In this document: piece by piece, positions 1-8,591 of the stretch
Numbering within the stretch: the first letter of the stretch is position 1
Layout of the letters: each line of letters starts with the position of its first letter
Source of the DNA: Sphingomonadales bacterium
GTDB lineage: Bacteria; Pseudomonadota; Alphaproteobacteria; Sphingomonadales; Sphingomonadaceae
Reading direction: 5' to 3'
NCBI GenBank assembly: GCA_027483465.1
Contig: JAIXUQ010000099.1
Span: 1-64,000, forward strand
DNA length: 64,000 nucleotides
Notes under the pieces: model-generated
The model's database searches: none
Told to the model about the DNA's origin: nothing
The model's input: the letters and a program-made list of their open reading frames with translations, nothing else
Program-made: the position numbers and the translations under genes

Positions 1-8
1 CAAGCGGC

Positions 9-42
9 CAACCGGGCTGGGGGTTAACCCCCAGCCCGGTTG
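9..42. repeat. 34-bp perfect palindrome
   Basis: A perfect, loop-free palindrome centred on GTTAAC, with arms rich in C and G (CAACCGGGCTGGGGG on the left). It can fold into a very stable hairpin on either strand. It lies just before the first reading frame, so it may be a bidirectional terminator of a gene outside the window or a mobile-element end. No T-tract follows, so a classical intrinsic terminator is not clear. Confidence 0.6.
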
Positions 43-717
43 CCATCACGCCCGCACACGGGCATCAACAGGGCCGCCGGCTCTACTCTTAACTGGAGGA
101 GCTTCGGGGCTCAGACCACGATCAGTGTGATGTATGGCGTGCCCCGCAAGAAGGGTCGGGCGCCCTCCATCGACAGCTGGCGCGCGATCAGCAGCGAGCA
201 TAGGCTAGGCGGACCACACATCTTCATCAACGGCGGCCCGGGCATCGTCGATGCCAAGGGCAAGAAGCTCTATCCGGCGGCGAAGTCCAATGGCGTCACC
301 GATCTCTGGATGAAGCCGGACGAAGGTAAGCTCGGCTTCAGTATGGAGTTCGGCAACGACCCGCGCTTCCTGCCCGCGCTTTACAAGATCGGCCTCAATC
401 TTGTCGCTAGAAACTACTGCGCCGCGGCCGCCGCTCTTCCCGACTACGACCATATTCGCGCCTTCGTGGGCCAGGACAAATCCGCGCCAGCGCTCACAGC
501 CGTGCTGGCGACGGAAGTCATTCCGCGCGCGGTGACGCATGCGTCCGGACCAATCATGAAGCCGGGGCGACCCTATCCCATGTTCCAGGTCACGATATTG
601 GGTGTCACCCTGATCATCGACCTGGCGCCGGATCAGCCGGGGCTTCGCGATATGCGCGGCGCGGCGACAATCATGGGCGAGAGACTGTATGTCTTTCCGA
701 CCAAGCGCGCGGCCTGA
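40..717 (+). CDS. Hypothetical protein, possibly C-terminal part of an HNH-type protein
   Basis: An open frame of up to 225 codons, closed upstream by a TAA at 25. The only start at the extreme 5' end is TTG inside the palindrome; ATG at 130 is an alternative, but neither has a convincing ribosome-binding site. The coding quality is best from about residue 50 onward (HIFINGGPGIVD, SMEFGNDPRFLPALYKIGLN). The segment LPALYKIGLNLVARNY followed by DHIRAFV vaguely resembles the C-terminal region of HNH endonuclease-like proteins, but no HNH or zinc-binding cysteines are present. It could therefore be a 5'-truncated remnant. Function unknown; it lies in the decayed left flank beside another broken gene and IS debris. 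Confidence 0.4.
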   Translation: MPSRPHTGINRAAGSTLNWRSFGAQTTISVMYGVPRKKGRAPSIDSWRAISSEHRLGGPHIFINGGPGIVDAKGKKLYPAAKSNGVTDLWMKPDEGKLGFSMEFGNDPRFLPALYKIGLNLVARNYCAAAAALPDYDHIRAFVGQDKSAPALTAVLATEVIPRAVTHASGPIMKPGRPYPMFQVTILGVTLIIDLAPDQPGLRDMRGAATIMGERLYVFPTKRAA

Positions 718-1079
718 TCGGAATGCCGTGATCAAGTCGGCGAGGCGAGCGCGCTTTGCCGAAGTGCGGCGGTCATCCGCCCCTGGGCAGTTTGTGGATG
801 GACGGCGGTGATGATCGCCTCGATCACAGGCGATTCCAGCTCCGCGCGTCTCCAGTCGAGATGGACAGGCGCGTCATAGGCGAGCTCAAGCGGTTCAGGG
901 GGCACAGACAGGACAATTGTCCATCTTCATCTATGTCGTGGCAGCGGCGCCGGATCGGTCGCGGCGCGACGACCGCGATCTGGGTCTTGCGCGCGAGCGT
1001 TTCGCGCGGCGATCACCCGTCAGAAACAGCGGCGCGACGTTGTCCGTGTAGCGCTCGGACTATATGATCGCGATCGCAA
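718..1079. other. Gap with no recognisable gene; possible minus-strand fragment
   Basis: No complete gene is seen. On the minus strand, 905 to 732 is open for 57 codons from a GTG, with protein-like composition (AYDAPVHLDWRRAELESPVI and so on). It is closed upstream by an in-frame TGA, so it may be the tail of a degraded gene. I do not recognise the family. The plus-strand frame at 756-1067 has a composition typical of a shadow frame. Confidence 0.3.
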
Positions 1080-2200
1080 ATGGCGATCACGAGAGACAAT
1101 CACTTCGTTCCGCAATGGCATCAAAGGGGCTTCCTCGAACCCGGTCGCTCGACCTTGGCCTATCTCGACCTGGCGCCGCCCACCGAGCGTCTCGCCGACG
1201 GGCGCGTCATCCAAAAACGATCGCTGTTCTATGCGCCGACGAAGCGCTGCTTCTTCCAGACCGACTTATACTCGACCTTCTTTCTAACCGAGGTGAATGA
1301 CGAGATCGAGCGGAAGCTCTTCGGCGATATCGACACGCGAGGATCGCAGGCGGTCAGGGCCTTCGCGGGAACTGACATCGCCGCTTGGCACGAGCATTTC
1401 GGTACATTCTTCGAATATATCGACATCCAGAAGCTGCGAACGCCGAAGGGCCTAGCGTGGTTATGCGTGCCGACTTCATGCGCGACGTCCTGATGTGGCC
1501 CCGGGATGCACAAGAGGCCCGGATGCGTGAGAACTTTCCCGATCTGGATGAGGCCGGCATCGCGGAAATATGGTCCGAGCTGGAACGGCTGAAAGAAGAG
1601 GATCCGCTGACGGCACTGCAGGACGGCATCTTCGACGGCGGCAAGGTAGGCGGCCAGATGCGCCTGATGCAGTTGGGTCCAAATTTCGAGATGGCCATGT
1701 ATCTCGCGCAGGCGACCGGCGCCTCGATCGTGACCGACAGCGCATTCCGCTGGCGAGAAATCATACGCGCGGCGCGGCCCAAGTCGGGAGCGCGGCCGGC
1801 TAGCTTTAGGCGGCTTGCAGGCAACTTTGCTGATGCCGCCTTCCTGTTTCCTGACAATCCCGATCGCATCATCCATTTGGCACGCGAGGGCGCACTCGCC
1901 GGCTATCCGGCGCTGTTCGCCGAGATATTCCATTATCTAGCTGGTGCAGAGAAACGAGGCCTCCGGCTCAATTTTGAGGCGGGGCTTGCAGCCCGGTTTG
2001 CCCGCACTCATGCGGTGGCTCAGAAAGCGCTTCGCAAGCGCGCAGAGCCCGGCAATGTAGGTAGGATCTCCTGCGTCTTCGCGCCAACCGGTATTCAGGA
2101 CAATACGATCAATCGCCTACTGCTCATGTCTAGTTCCGAGCACCACCTGCCGATGGTGCCTATGGCCTTCTACATCCAGCGCATGAGCGGGGAGCGTTGA
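1080..2200 (+). pseudogene. DUF4238-family protein, frameshifted
   Basis: The first part (ATG 1080, MAITRDNHFVPQWHQRGFL) carries the N-terminal NHFVPQ..L.GF signature of DUF4238 proteins. This frame runs to the stop at 1493. The rest of the protein continues in another frame from about 1460 to the stop at 2200 (MRADFMRDVLMWPRDAQEAR onward). A single-base shift near 1455-1475, after YIDIQKLRTPKGLAWL, would restore a protein of about 370 residues, the usual size of the family. DUF4238 proteins are of unknown function and are common in accessory regions. Either the gene is inactivated, consistent with the IS debris beside it, or the base shift is a sequencing error. Confidence 0.7.
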
Positions 2201-2350
2201 TAGCCTGCTTCCCAGTGCCGGTGCGAACACACGGATGAACGCAGCTGGCAGGGATGCAATCTGAACGTAAGCGCTGTTTTGACCCCATCTTGCTGACGGC
2301 GGTTTGAGCCGCGAGTCCTGCTGGCCCGGTTTGCTGGCGGTGCTGATGCT

Positions 2351-2806
2351 ATGAGGATGTCATGTGACGATGCTAGCGCGATCCATGATGTGGATGCGCG
2401 GATCGAGGTGTTCACGGCGAAGGCGCGGCGGCGTGTCTGGTCGGATGAGGACAAGGCGCGGATCGTTGCCGAGAGTTATGCCGATGGTGGCGGCACGGTC
2501 TGCGATGTGGCGCGCCGGAACGGCATTTGTCCGAGCCAGCTGTTCACCTGGCGGCGCCAGTTGCGCACGCCGGTGGCGCTGGTCGACCCGCCACTGTTCG
2601 TGCCGGCCGTGGTCGAGGCACCGGCCGCCGTCGCGGCGCCGTCTGACCGTTCGCACCAGTCTGGCCGTCGTGCACGCCGGTCACGACGGACGGCATCTGC
2701 CGCGCCGATCGAGGTCAGCATGGACGGCATCTCGGTGCGCATCGGCCGTGGCGCCGATGCCGCGCTGATCACGGCGGTTCTGGACGCGCTGAAGGGCCGC
2801 CGATGA
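2351..2806 (+). CDS. tnpA: IS66-family accessory protein TnpA
   Basis: 151-residue protein with the N-terminal helix-turn-helix region typical of IS66 OrfA: RRRVWSDEDKARIVAESY near residue 27, then DVARRNGICPSQLFTWRRQL. This is the transposase orphan/IS3-IS66 type DNA-binding fold. The C-terminal end, VSMDGISVRIGRGADAALI, is also typical. It overlaps tnpB by four bases (ATGA), the usual translational coupling in IS66. The coding frame is intact although the element as a whole is truncated downstream. Confidence 0.85.
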   Translation: MRMSCDDASAIHDVDARIEVFTAKARRRVWSDEDKARIVAESYADGGGTVCDVARRNGICPSQLFTWRRQLRTPVALVDPPLFVPAVVEAPAAVAAPSDRSHQSGRRARRSRRTASAAPIEVSMDGISVRIGRGADAALITAVLDALKGRR

Positions 2807-3165
2807 CGAGCCTGGGCCCGACCGGCGCCACGCGGGTGCTGGTGGCAACGCGGCCAGTGGATTTCCGCAAGGGGATGGACGGGCTGGCGGCGCTGGTCAC
2901 CGCCGAGCTTGGCGGCCAACCCTACTCCGGCGTCGTGTATGTGTTCCGCGCGAAGAAGGCTGATCGGATCAAGCTGGTCTGGTGGGACGGCACCGGCCTG
3001 TGCCTGATGGCCAAGCGCCTGGAGAACGGCCGGTTCAGTTGGCCCGGCGTGCACGACGGGGTAATGCGGCTGACCGCTGCCCAGCTTGGCGCCCTGCTGG
3101 AGGGACTCGATTGGCGGCGTGTGCACCAGGCGCGTCGCACCAAGGTGCCGCACTCTGCGGGATAA
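2803..3165 (+). CDS. tnpB: IS66-family accessory protein TnpB
   Basis: 120-residue protein containing the conserved IS66 Orf2 core: ATRPVDFRKGMDGLAALV near residue 15, then YVFRAKKADRIKLVWWDGTG and LCLMAKRLENGRFSWP. It overlaps tnpA by four bases and precedes the truncated tnpC. TnpB is required for transposition of many IS66 elements, but its exact biochemical role is not settled. The gene is intact; the element is not. Confidence 0.9.
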   Translation: MTSLGPTGATRVLVATRPVDFRKGMDGLAALVTAELGGQPYSGVVYVFRAKKADRIKLVWWDGTGLCLMAKRLENGRFSWPGVHDGVMRLTAAQLGALLEGLDWRRVHQARRTKVPHSAG

Positions 3166-3247
3166 CCCGTTGATCCTGCGTTACATTGACTCAGTCGATC
3201 AGGTCCCACTCGACGCGCGTGTGCGCGCGTGATTCCTTCTGCTCATC

Positions 3248-4262
<1,015 letters not shown>

Positions 4263-4265
4263 CCT

Positions 4266-4365
4266 TTACAGCAAAGCAGCGCAGCCGCGGCGCTCGCTGA
4301 CGCCGAACTGGTTCTGCACCCAATGAACGATCTCTCGACGCCGCCCAGGCGCTAAACTTTTTTTG
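4266..4365 (-). pseudogene. IS3-family orfB, first ~30 codons only
   Basis: Minus-strand frame entered from orfA by the expected -1 shift. It reads KSLAPGRRREIVHWVQNQF then GVSERRGCAALL, which is the start of an IS3-family (IS407-like) OrfB transposase. A stop follows at 4266 where the element meets IS21 DNA. The DDE catalytic domain is absent. Confidence 0.75.
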
Positions 4366-4618
4366 CCAGAACCTCCTGGAGCATGGCTTTGTCGAGGCTG
4401 AGGTCCGCCACAAGCCGCTTGAGCTTCTGGTTCTCCTCCTCGAGCTGGCGCATCTTGCGCAGCTCGGACGGCCCAAGGCCCCCATACAGCTGCTTCCAGC
4501 GGTAATAGGTCGCCTCGGATATCCCCATCTTCCGGCACACCTCAGCCACCGGCGTGCCAACCTCCGCCTGGCGAAGGGCAAACGCGATCTGCTCGCCTGT
4601 GAACTTCGACTTCTTCAT
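4352..4618 (-). CDS. IS3-family transposase OrfA
   Basis: 88-residue protein beginning MKKSKFTGEQIAFALRQAE, with the helix-turn-helix VAEVCRKMGISEATYYRWK and a leucine-zipper-like region (QLEEENQKLKRLVADLSLDK). This is standard for OrfA of the IS3 family. It ends over an A7 tract (T7 at 4358-4364 on the plus strand), the slippery site that normally produces the OrfAB fusion by -1 frameshifting. OrfA is intact, but orfB is truncated, so the element is dead. Confidence 0.9.
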   Translation of the reverse strand: MKKSKFTGEQIAFALRQAEVGTPVAEVCRKMGISEATYYRWKQLYGGLGPSELRKMRQLEEENQKLKRLVADLSLDKAMLQEVLAKKV

Positions 4619-4721
4619 CAGCAAAACCCTCCGCTCAAAGCAGCTTCGATTTTGCCAGATTCCTCTCATTCAAACCGGATACATTTTGCGGGACAGGGTC
4701 AACGGGCAGTGAGGGTATAGC

Positions 4722-5099
4722 TTACAAAAATGAGCGCAGCCGGCGCAAATGCCGCCGGTGCAAGGCGGGCGCAAACAGGTGGTCATAAGCAGCGCAGGCA
4801 ATATGCCTGATCCCTGGCAAACCCACGATCCGTGCCAACCATCGATAACGCGGCATCCGGGACCACAACGCCAGAAAGGCAGGCACACCGGATATCAGCA
4901 TGCCTTCGTGCTGCACGTATAGTCGGCGTGCCGCCGTATCCGCATCCAGTCCCCACCGGGACAGCGCATCCGTGTTCAGGTCATCGAACCGGATCGGCAG
5001 CCCTGCGTTTTCGGCGGCACGCACATAATGTCCAACCTCGGCGGCGCACACTGAGCATTGCGCATTGTACAGGACTGACATCTCGGGTTCTTTGGCCAT
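4722..5099 (-). CDS. DCC-family thiol-disulfide oxidoreductase-like protein (DUF393)
   Basis: 125 residues from the ATG at 5099. An upstream extension to 5273 is possible, but it overlaps the preceding gene and has poor composition. The N-terminus SVLYNAQCSVCAAEVGHYVR has the C-x2-C motif (C15, C18) and the beta-alpha opening of the DCC/YuxK family. The usual Y/F-D-G-D-C-P is altered to LYNAQC. ALSRWGLDADTAARRLYV and the hydrophobic ISGVPAFLALWSRMP also fit the family. It lies 95 bases behind the CoA ligase, on the same strand, so it may be co-transcribed from the box-containing promoter at 6.8 kb. Family members are thought to act on thiols, but physiological roles are mostly unknown; a role in steroid metabolism is not evident. 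Confidence 0.75.
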   Translation of the reverse strand: MAKEPEMSVLYNAQCSVCAAEVGHYVRAAENAGLPIRFDDLNTDALSRWGLDADTAARRLYVQHEGMLISGVPAFLALWSRMPRYRWLARIVGLPGIRHIACAAYDHLFAPALHRRHLRRLRSFL

Positions 5100-5194
5100 C
5101 CCGTTCGCATAGTGCCAAACCACAATCTCTCCATGGCGCACCTCGCCGCACGACAAACGGCTTGCCGCTTCCGGGCCGGTACATTCGCAATCGG

Positions 5195-6784
5195 TCAACC
5201 ACCCGAGAGCAGCTGCCGGGCCCAACCATAATCCTGTTTGCCGGCAGGTGAACGCTTGACCTGTGGCACCCAAAGCACGGCCTTGGGCAGCTTGTAGCCT
5301 GCGAGGCGTGGCCGCAAATGGGCCCGCAGTTCGTCATCAGATGGGCGGGTCTGGTCTTCGCGCGCCGAGACAATTGCGACCACGCGCTGGCCCCAGCGGG
5401 CATCGTCCTGGCCAACCACCACCGAATCCAGCACCGCCGGATGGCTGCGCAGGGCCTCTTCCACCTCTTCGGGGAAGATCTTTTCCCCGCCGCTGTTGAT
5501 GCAGGTAGAGCCGCGGCCGAACACGGTGATCCAGCCGTCTGCGTCAAGCCGGGCGGTGTCGCCGCTCACGGCCCACAATCGGCCATTGATGGGGCGAAAC
5601 ACCTCGGCGGTTTTGGCCGGATCGCCATAATAGCCCACCGGCGTGTTGCCGCAGCGCGCCACCAGCCCGATCTCGCCCACCTCGCCAAAACGGTCACCCA
5701 CCACCACCTGCTGGCTCTCGCTGGCCTGAAGCCGCATCAGCCCCTCACTGCTGGGCGCCGCCGTGCCGGCAATGCCGGTTTCCGAGGATCCCATCCCGTC
5801 GGTGATGGAGGCACCGGACAGCAGGCGCTGCAGATCCGCCTTCACATGACCGGAAAAAACCGCGCCGCCCGAGCCGAAGCTCACCACCGCTGACAGGTCC
5901 CAGCGGCCGGGATTGCTGGCCAGGGAATCGCGCATCGGTATCGCCATGGCATCGCCAACCACCTGGACGATGTTCGCCTTGAGCAGCGCCGCCGTTTCCC
6001 AAACCGTCGCCGGATCAAAGGCCGGGCTTTCATCGAGCGCCACGGTCACGCCGTTGAGCAGGGCCGACCACACCGTCCACAAGGCGGCCGCATGCATCAG
6101 CGGCGCCACCGGGAAGATGCGCAAGGGATAGGCATTGGCCGCCCGGCTGGCGATATCGGCCGGCTGCTGCGCCGGGCCAAGCGGGTTGAAGAACCCGCCG
6201 CCGCCGGCGCAGGCGAAGAAGAATGCACGATGGGGCCACATCACGCCCTTGGGCATGCCGGTGGTGCCGCCGGTATAGGTAAGCAGTATGTCGGCCTCGT
6301 CGCGCGGCCAGGTGGTGCGGCCCGCGGGCGCGCCCTGGAGCGCCGACCAGGGCAGCGACTGCCCGGCGGCCACGCCGGACCCATCGGGCACGGCGACGGC
6401 AAGGCGCAACCCCGACAGGCGGGCTTGCAACCGCGCCATCAGGTCTGTCCAACGGGCACCGTGGATCACGGCCGCAGCGCCGGCATTGTCGAACAGATAG
6501 GCCAACTCGTCTTCGCCATAACGGTAATTGACGTTGAACGGGATGGCGCCAAGCTTGATGGCGGCGATGAAAGCCTCCAGATGCTCGACCTGGTTGTGGA
6601 GAAACAGGCCAACCCGATCGCCACGGCCCACGCCGTGCGCCTCAAGCCCGGCGGCGATGCGGGTGGTGCGGGCATCGAGTTCGGAAAAGCCGATCTGTTG
6701 GGACCGGGTGACGAGGGCAATCCGATCGGGAACGGCCGCGGCAACGGTTTCGAACAAATCGGCAAGATGGAACTGGCTTGCCAT
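5195..6784 (-). CDS. Steroid side-chain-type acyl-CoA ligase (FadD19/FadD17-like)
   Basis: 529-residue member of the ANL superfamily, which activates a carboxylate with ATP and CoA. The P-loop TYTGGTTGMPKG is at residues 169-180, and MGSSETG and GRGSTCINSGGEKIFPEEVE provide the adenylate and hinge motifs. The C-terminal VKRSPAGKQDYGWAR carries the catalytic lysine region. The N-terminal FNVNYRYGEDELAYLFDNA and the VKRSPAGK-DY end closely match FadD19, the C26 sterol-side-chain ligase of actinobacteria, rather than general fatty-acid ligases. I infer activation of a steroid carboxylic side chain; the exact substrate cannot be told. It is preceded by a regulatory region with two island operator boxes. 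Confidence 0.85.
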   Translation of the reverse strand: MASQFHLADLFETVAAAVPDRIALVTRSQQIGFSELDARTTRIAAGLEAHGVGRGDRVGLFLHNQVEHLEAFIAAIKLGAIPFNVNYRYGEDELAYLFDNAGAAAVIHGARWTDLMARLQARLSGLRLAVAVPDGSGVAAGQSLPWSALQGAPAGRTTWPRDEADILLTYTGGTTGMPKGVMWPHRAFFFACAGGGGFFNPLGPAQQPADIASRAANAYPLRIFPVAPLMHAAALWTVWSALLNGVTVALDESPAFDPATVWETAALLKANIVQVVGDAMAIPMRDSLASNPGRWDLSAVVSFGSGGAVFSGHVKADLQRLLSGASITDGMGSSETGIAGTAAPSSEGLMRLQASESQQVVVGDRFGEVGEIGLVARCGNTPVGYYGDPAKTAEVFRPINGRLWAVSGDTARLDADGWITVFGRGSTCINSGGEKIFPEEVEEALRSHPAVLDSVVVGQDDARWGQRVVAIVSAREDQTRPSDDELRAHLRPRLAGYKLPKAVLWVPQVKRSPAGKQDYGWARQLLSGG

Positions 6785-6918
6785 CCCACACCCTCCCCTG
6801 CTTCAGAGATTGCGCCTTGATGCGCTTCTTTTTTTACGCATACTAATATCTATATGGGTTTTAAGCAAACATATGCGTTTTCATTGACCGGGTCACCTGC
6901 ATGATTCGCTGGCCGGCA
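6785..6918 (-). promoter_or_regulatory. Promoter region with two TTACGCATA-type boxes
   Basis: Upstream of the FadD19-like ligase. Two inverted half-sites are present: TTACGCATA at 6834-6842 and CATATGCGTT at 6870-6879. They are separated by AT-rich sequence unlike the surrounding coding DNA. The same box occurs in the other promoter regions of the island. It drives the ligase and possibly the DCC gene. Confidence 0.65.
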
Positions 6919-8523
6919 TCAGCGCGCGCGCAACAGGTCTGCCGCCTTTTCCCCAATCATGATCGCCGCTGCATTGGTGTTGCCCGACACCAAACGGGGC
7001 ATGACCGATGCATCGGCCACGCGCAGACCGGTAACCCCGCGCACCCGCAGCTGGGGATCAAGCACGGCGGTGTCGTCGATCCCCATCCGGCAAGTGCCAA
7101 CCGGGTGATAGCCGGTGTTGCCATAACGCCTGGCATGATCCAGCAGCGCGGCATCGCTGGCGCATTGATCCCCGGGCCATTGTTCCACAGCGCCGAGGGC
7201 GGCGAGCGGCGCTGTGGCGGCCAGGGCGCGGGCCAAGCGCATGGCCTGCACCGAAAGACGGCAGTCATGCTCTGCGGTGAGATAATTGTGGACGATGTGG
7301 GGCACGGCTTCGGGATCGGCGCTGGCCAGCCGGACATGGCCGCGGGATTCGGGGCGCAGCACACAGGGTGCCAGCGTGAGCCCGGGCCAGGGCGACAGGC
7401 TGACGTCGCCGCCATCGGCCGCCGCCCCCAAATCACCGGAAACCGGCAGGCAATGGAATTGCAGGTCTGGCCGATCCAGCACCGGATCCGATTTCACGAA
7501 GGCGCCGGTCTGGGCGGCGGGGATGGTCATGGCGCCGCGGCGGCGCACCAGATAGTTGATCATGTTGCGAACCAGGCCAAAACCCGACAGCTCGCGGTTG
7601 AAGCTGAAGGCATTGTCGCGCAGCCGCCAGCACATCGTCAGGATGAAATGATCCTGCAGGTTGGCGCCAACCTCGGGGCTGTCGTGCACGGGCACGATGC
7701 CCTTCGCCGCCAGATCGGCAGCAGGCCCGATGCCCGACAGCATCAACAGCTTCGGGCTGTGGTAGGCACCGGCCGCCAGGATCACCTCCCGCGCGGCCGA
7801 CACGGTCTGGTTGCCGCCGGGCCCGGCCACTTCCACACCAACGGCTCGCCGGCCCTCGAGGACCACGCGGCGAGCAAGATGGCCGGTGAGGACGGTGAGA
7901 TTCGGGCGCTTGAGCACCGGCCGCAGATAGGCATCCGCCGCAGAGCAGCGCCGGCCATCGTGAATGGTGGTTTGATAATAGAAGACGCCGTGCTGATCCG
8001 CCCCATTATAGTCTGCCGTGGCCGGGACCCCAAGTTCGGCAAAACCGGCGAGCACGGCATCATTGGTCGGATCGCGGTGGACCACTTCCTCCACCCGCAG
8101 CGGGCCAGACCCGCCGCGCAGATCGGAACCGCCCCCGGCAAAATGCTCGGCCCGGCGGAACAGCGGGGCGACATCAGCCCAGCCCCAGCCGATGGCGCCC
8201 AGATTGCTCCAGCTGTCATAATCCTCGGCCTGGCCGCGGACATAGATCAGGCCGTTGATGTTGGAAGAACCGCCAAGGCCGCGCCCGCGCGGCACGAGCA
8301 TGGTGCGCCCCCCCAGGCCCGGTTCAGGCGCGCTGTGATAATGCCAGCTGTGGCCGAACTGCTTGACCGTGCGGCCATAACCGGCGGGCATCGACACCAG
8401 GAAGTCGCGCCCGTTGCCGCCAGCCTCGATCAGGATGACGGAAACCGCCGGGTCCTCCGACAGCCGGGCGGCCAGCACGCAGCCCGCCGACCCTCCACCC
8501 ACGATCACATAATCGGCCTTCAT
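6919..8523 (-). CDS. GMC-family FAD-dependent alcohol dehydrogenase
   Basis: 534 residues from ATG 8523 (MKADYVIVGGGSAGCVLAAR). The 16-codon upstream extension would overlap the divergent sulfatase promoter and has no better start. The N-terminal Rossmann motif VIVGGGSAGC is followed by the GMC signature RGRGLGGSSNINGLIYVRG. Catalytic histidine regions are YHPVGTCRMG and the C-terminal SGNTNAAAIMIGEKAADLL. It resembles choline- and alcohol-dehydrogenase members that oxidise primary or secondary alcohols to aldehydes or ketones. Substrate unknown; oxidation of a hydroxyl on the steroid or of an alcohol released by the adjacent divergent sulfatase is a guess. No operator box was found between it and the sulfatase. 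Confidence 0.8.
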   Translation of the reverse strand: MKADYVIVGGGSAGCVLAARLSEDPAVSVILIEAGGNGRDFLVSMPAGYGRTVKQFGHSWHYHSAPEPGLGGRTMLVPRGRGLGGSSNINGLIYVRGQAEDYDSWSNLGAIGWGWADVAPLFRRAEHFAGGGSDLRGGSGPLRVEEVVHRDPTNDAVLAGFAELGVPATADYNGADQHGVFYYQTTIHDGRRCSAADAYLRPVLKRPNLTVLTGHLARRVVLEGRRAVGVEVAGPGGNQTVSAAREVILAAGAYHSPKLLMLSGIGPAADLAAKGIVPVHDSPEVGANLQDHFILTMCWRLRDNAFSFNRELSGFGLVRNMINYLVRRRGAMTIPAAQTGAFVKSDPVLDRPDLQFHCLPVSGDLGAAADGGDVSLSPWPGLTLAPCVLRPESRGHVRLASADPEAVPHIVHNYLTAEHDCRLSVQAMRLARALAATAPLAALGAVEQWPGDQCASDAALLDHARRYGNTGYHPVGTCRMGIDDTAVLDPQLRVRGVTGLRVADASVMPRLVSGNTNAAAIMIGEKAADLLRAR

Positions 8524-8591
8524 GCCATCCTCCAGCCCCGGTCGGCACCGGGCACAAAATGAACAAAACACGCCAAGGGGAAATCAGGACC

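Larger units (their letters stand above)
4263..4700 (-). mobile_element. IS3-family element, truncated
   Basis: Contains orfA and the first codons of orfB. The terminal inverted repeat probably lies at about 4670-4700; on the minus strand it reads TGACCCTGTCCCGCAAAATG. The distal half has been lost at the junction with the IS21 remnant. It marks the left border of the steroid gene island. Confidence 0.65.

Noticed and set aside
756-1067. Plus-strand frame of 103 codons in the left gap
   Set aside because: Arginine/glycine/tryptophan-rich shadow composition and no ribosome-binding site; the minus-strand fragment there looks more protein-like.
5100-5273. N-terminal extension of the DCC-family protein
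   Set aside because: The extension overlaps the CoA ligase gene and lacks family similarity; ATG 5099 gives the normal family length.
6901-8562. Long plus-strand open frame of 553 codons opposite the GMC gene
   Set aside because: Composition is that of a shadow frame of GC-rich coding DNA (many H, G, R, Q); the opposite strand has clear GMC motifs.
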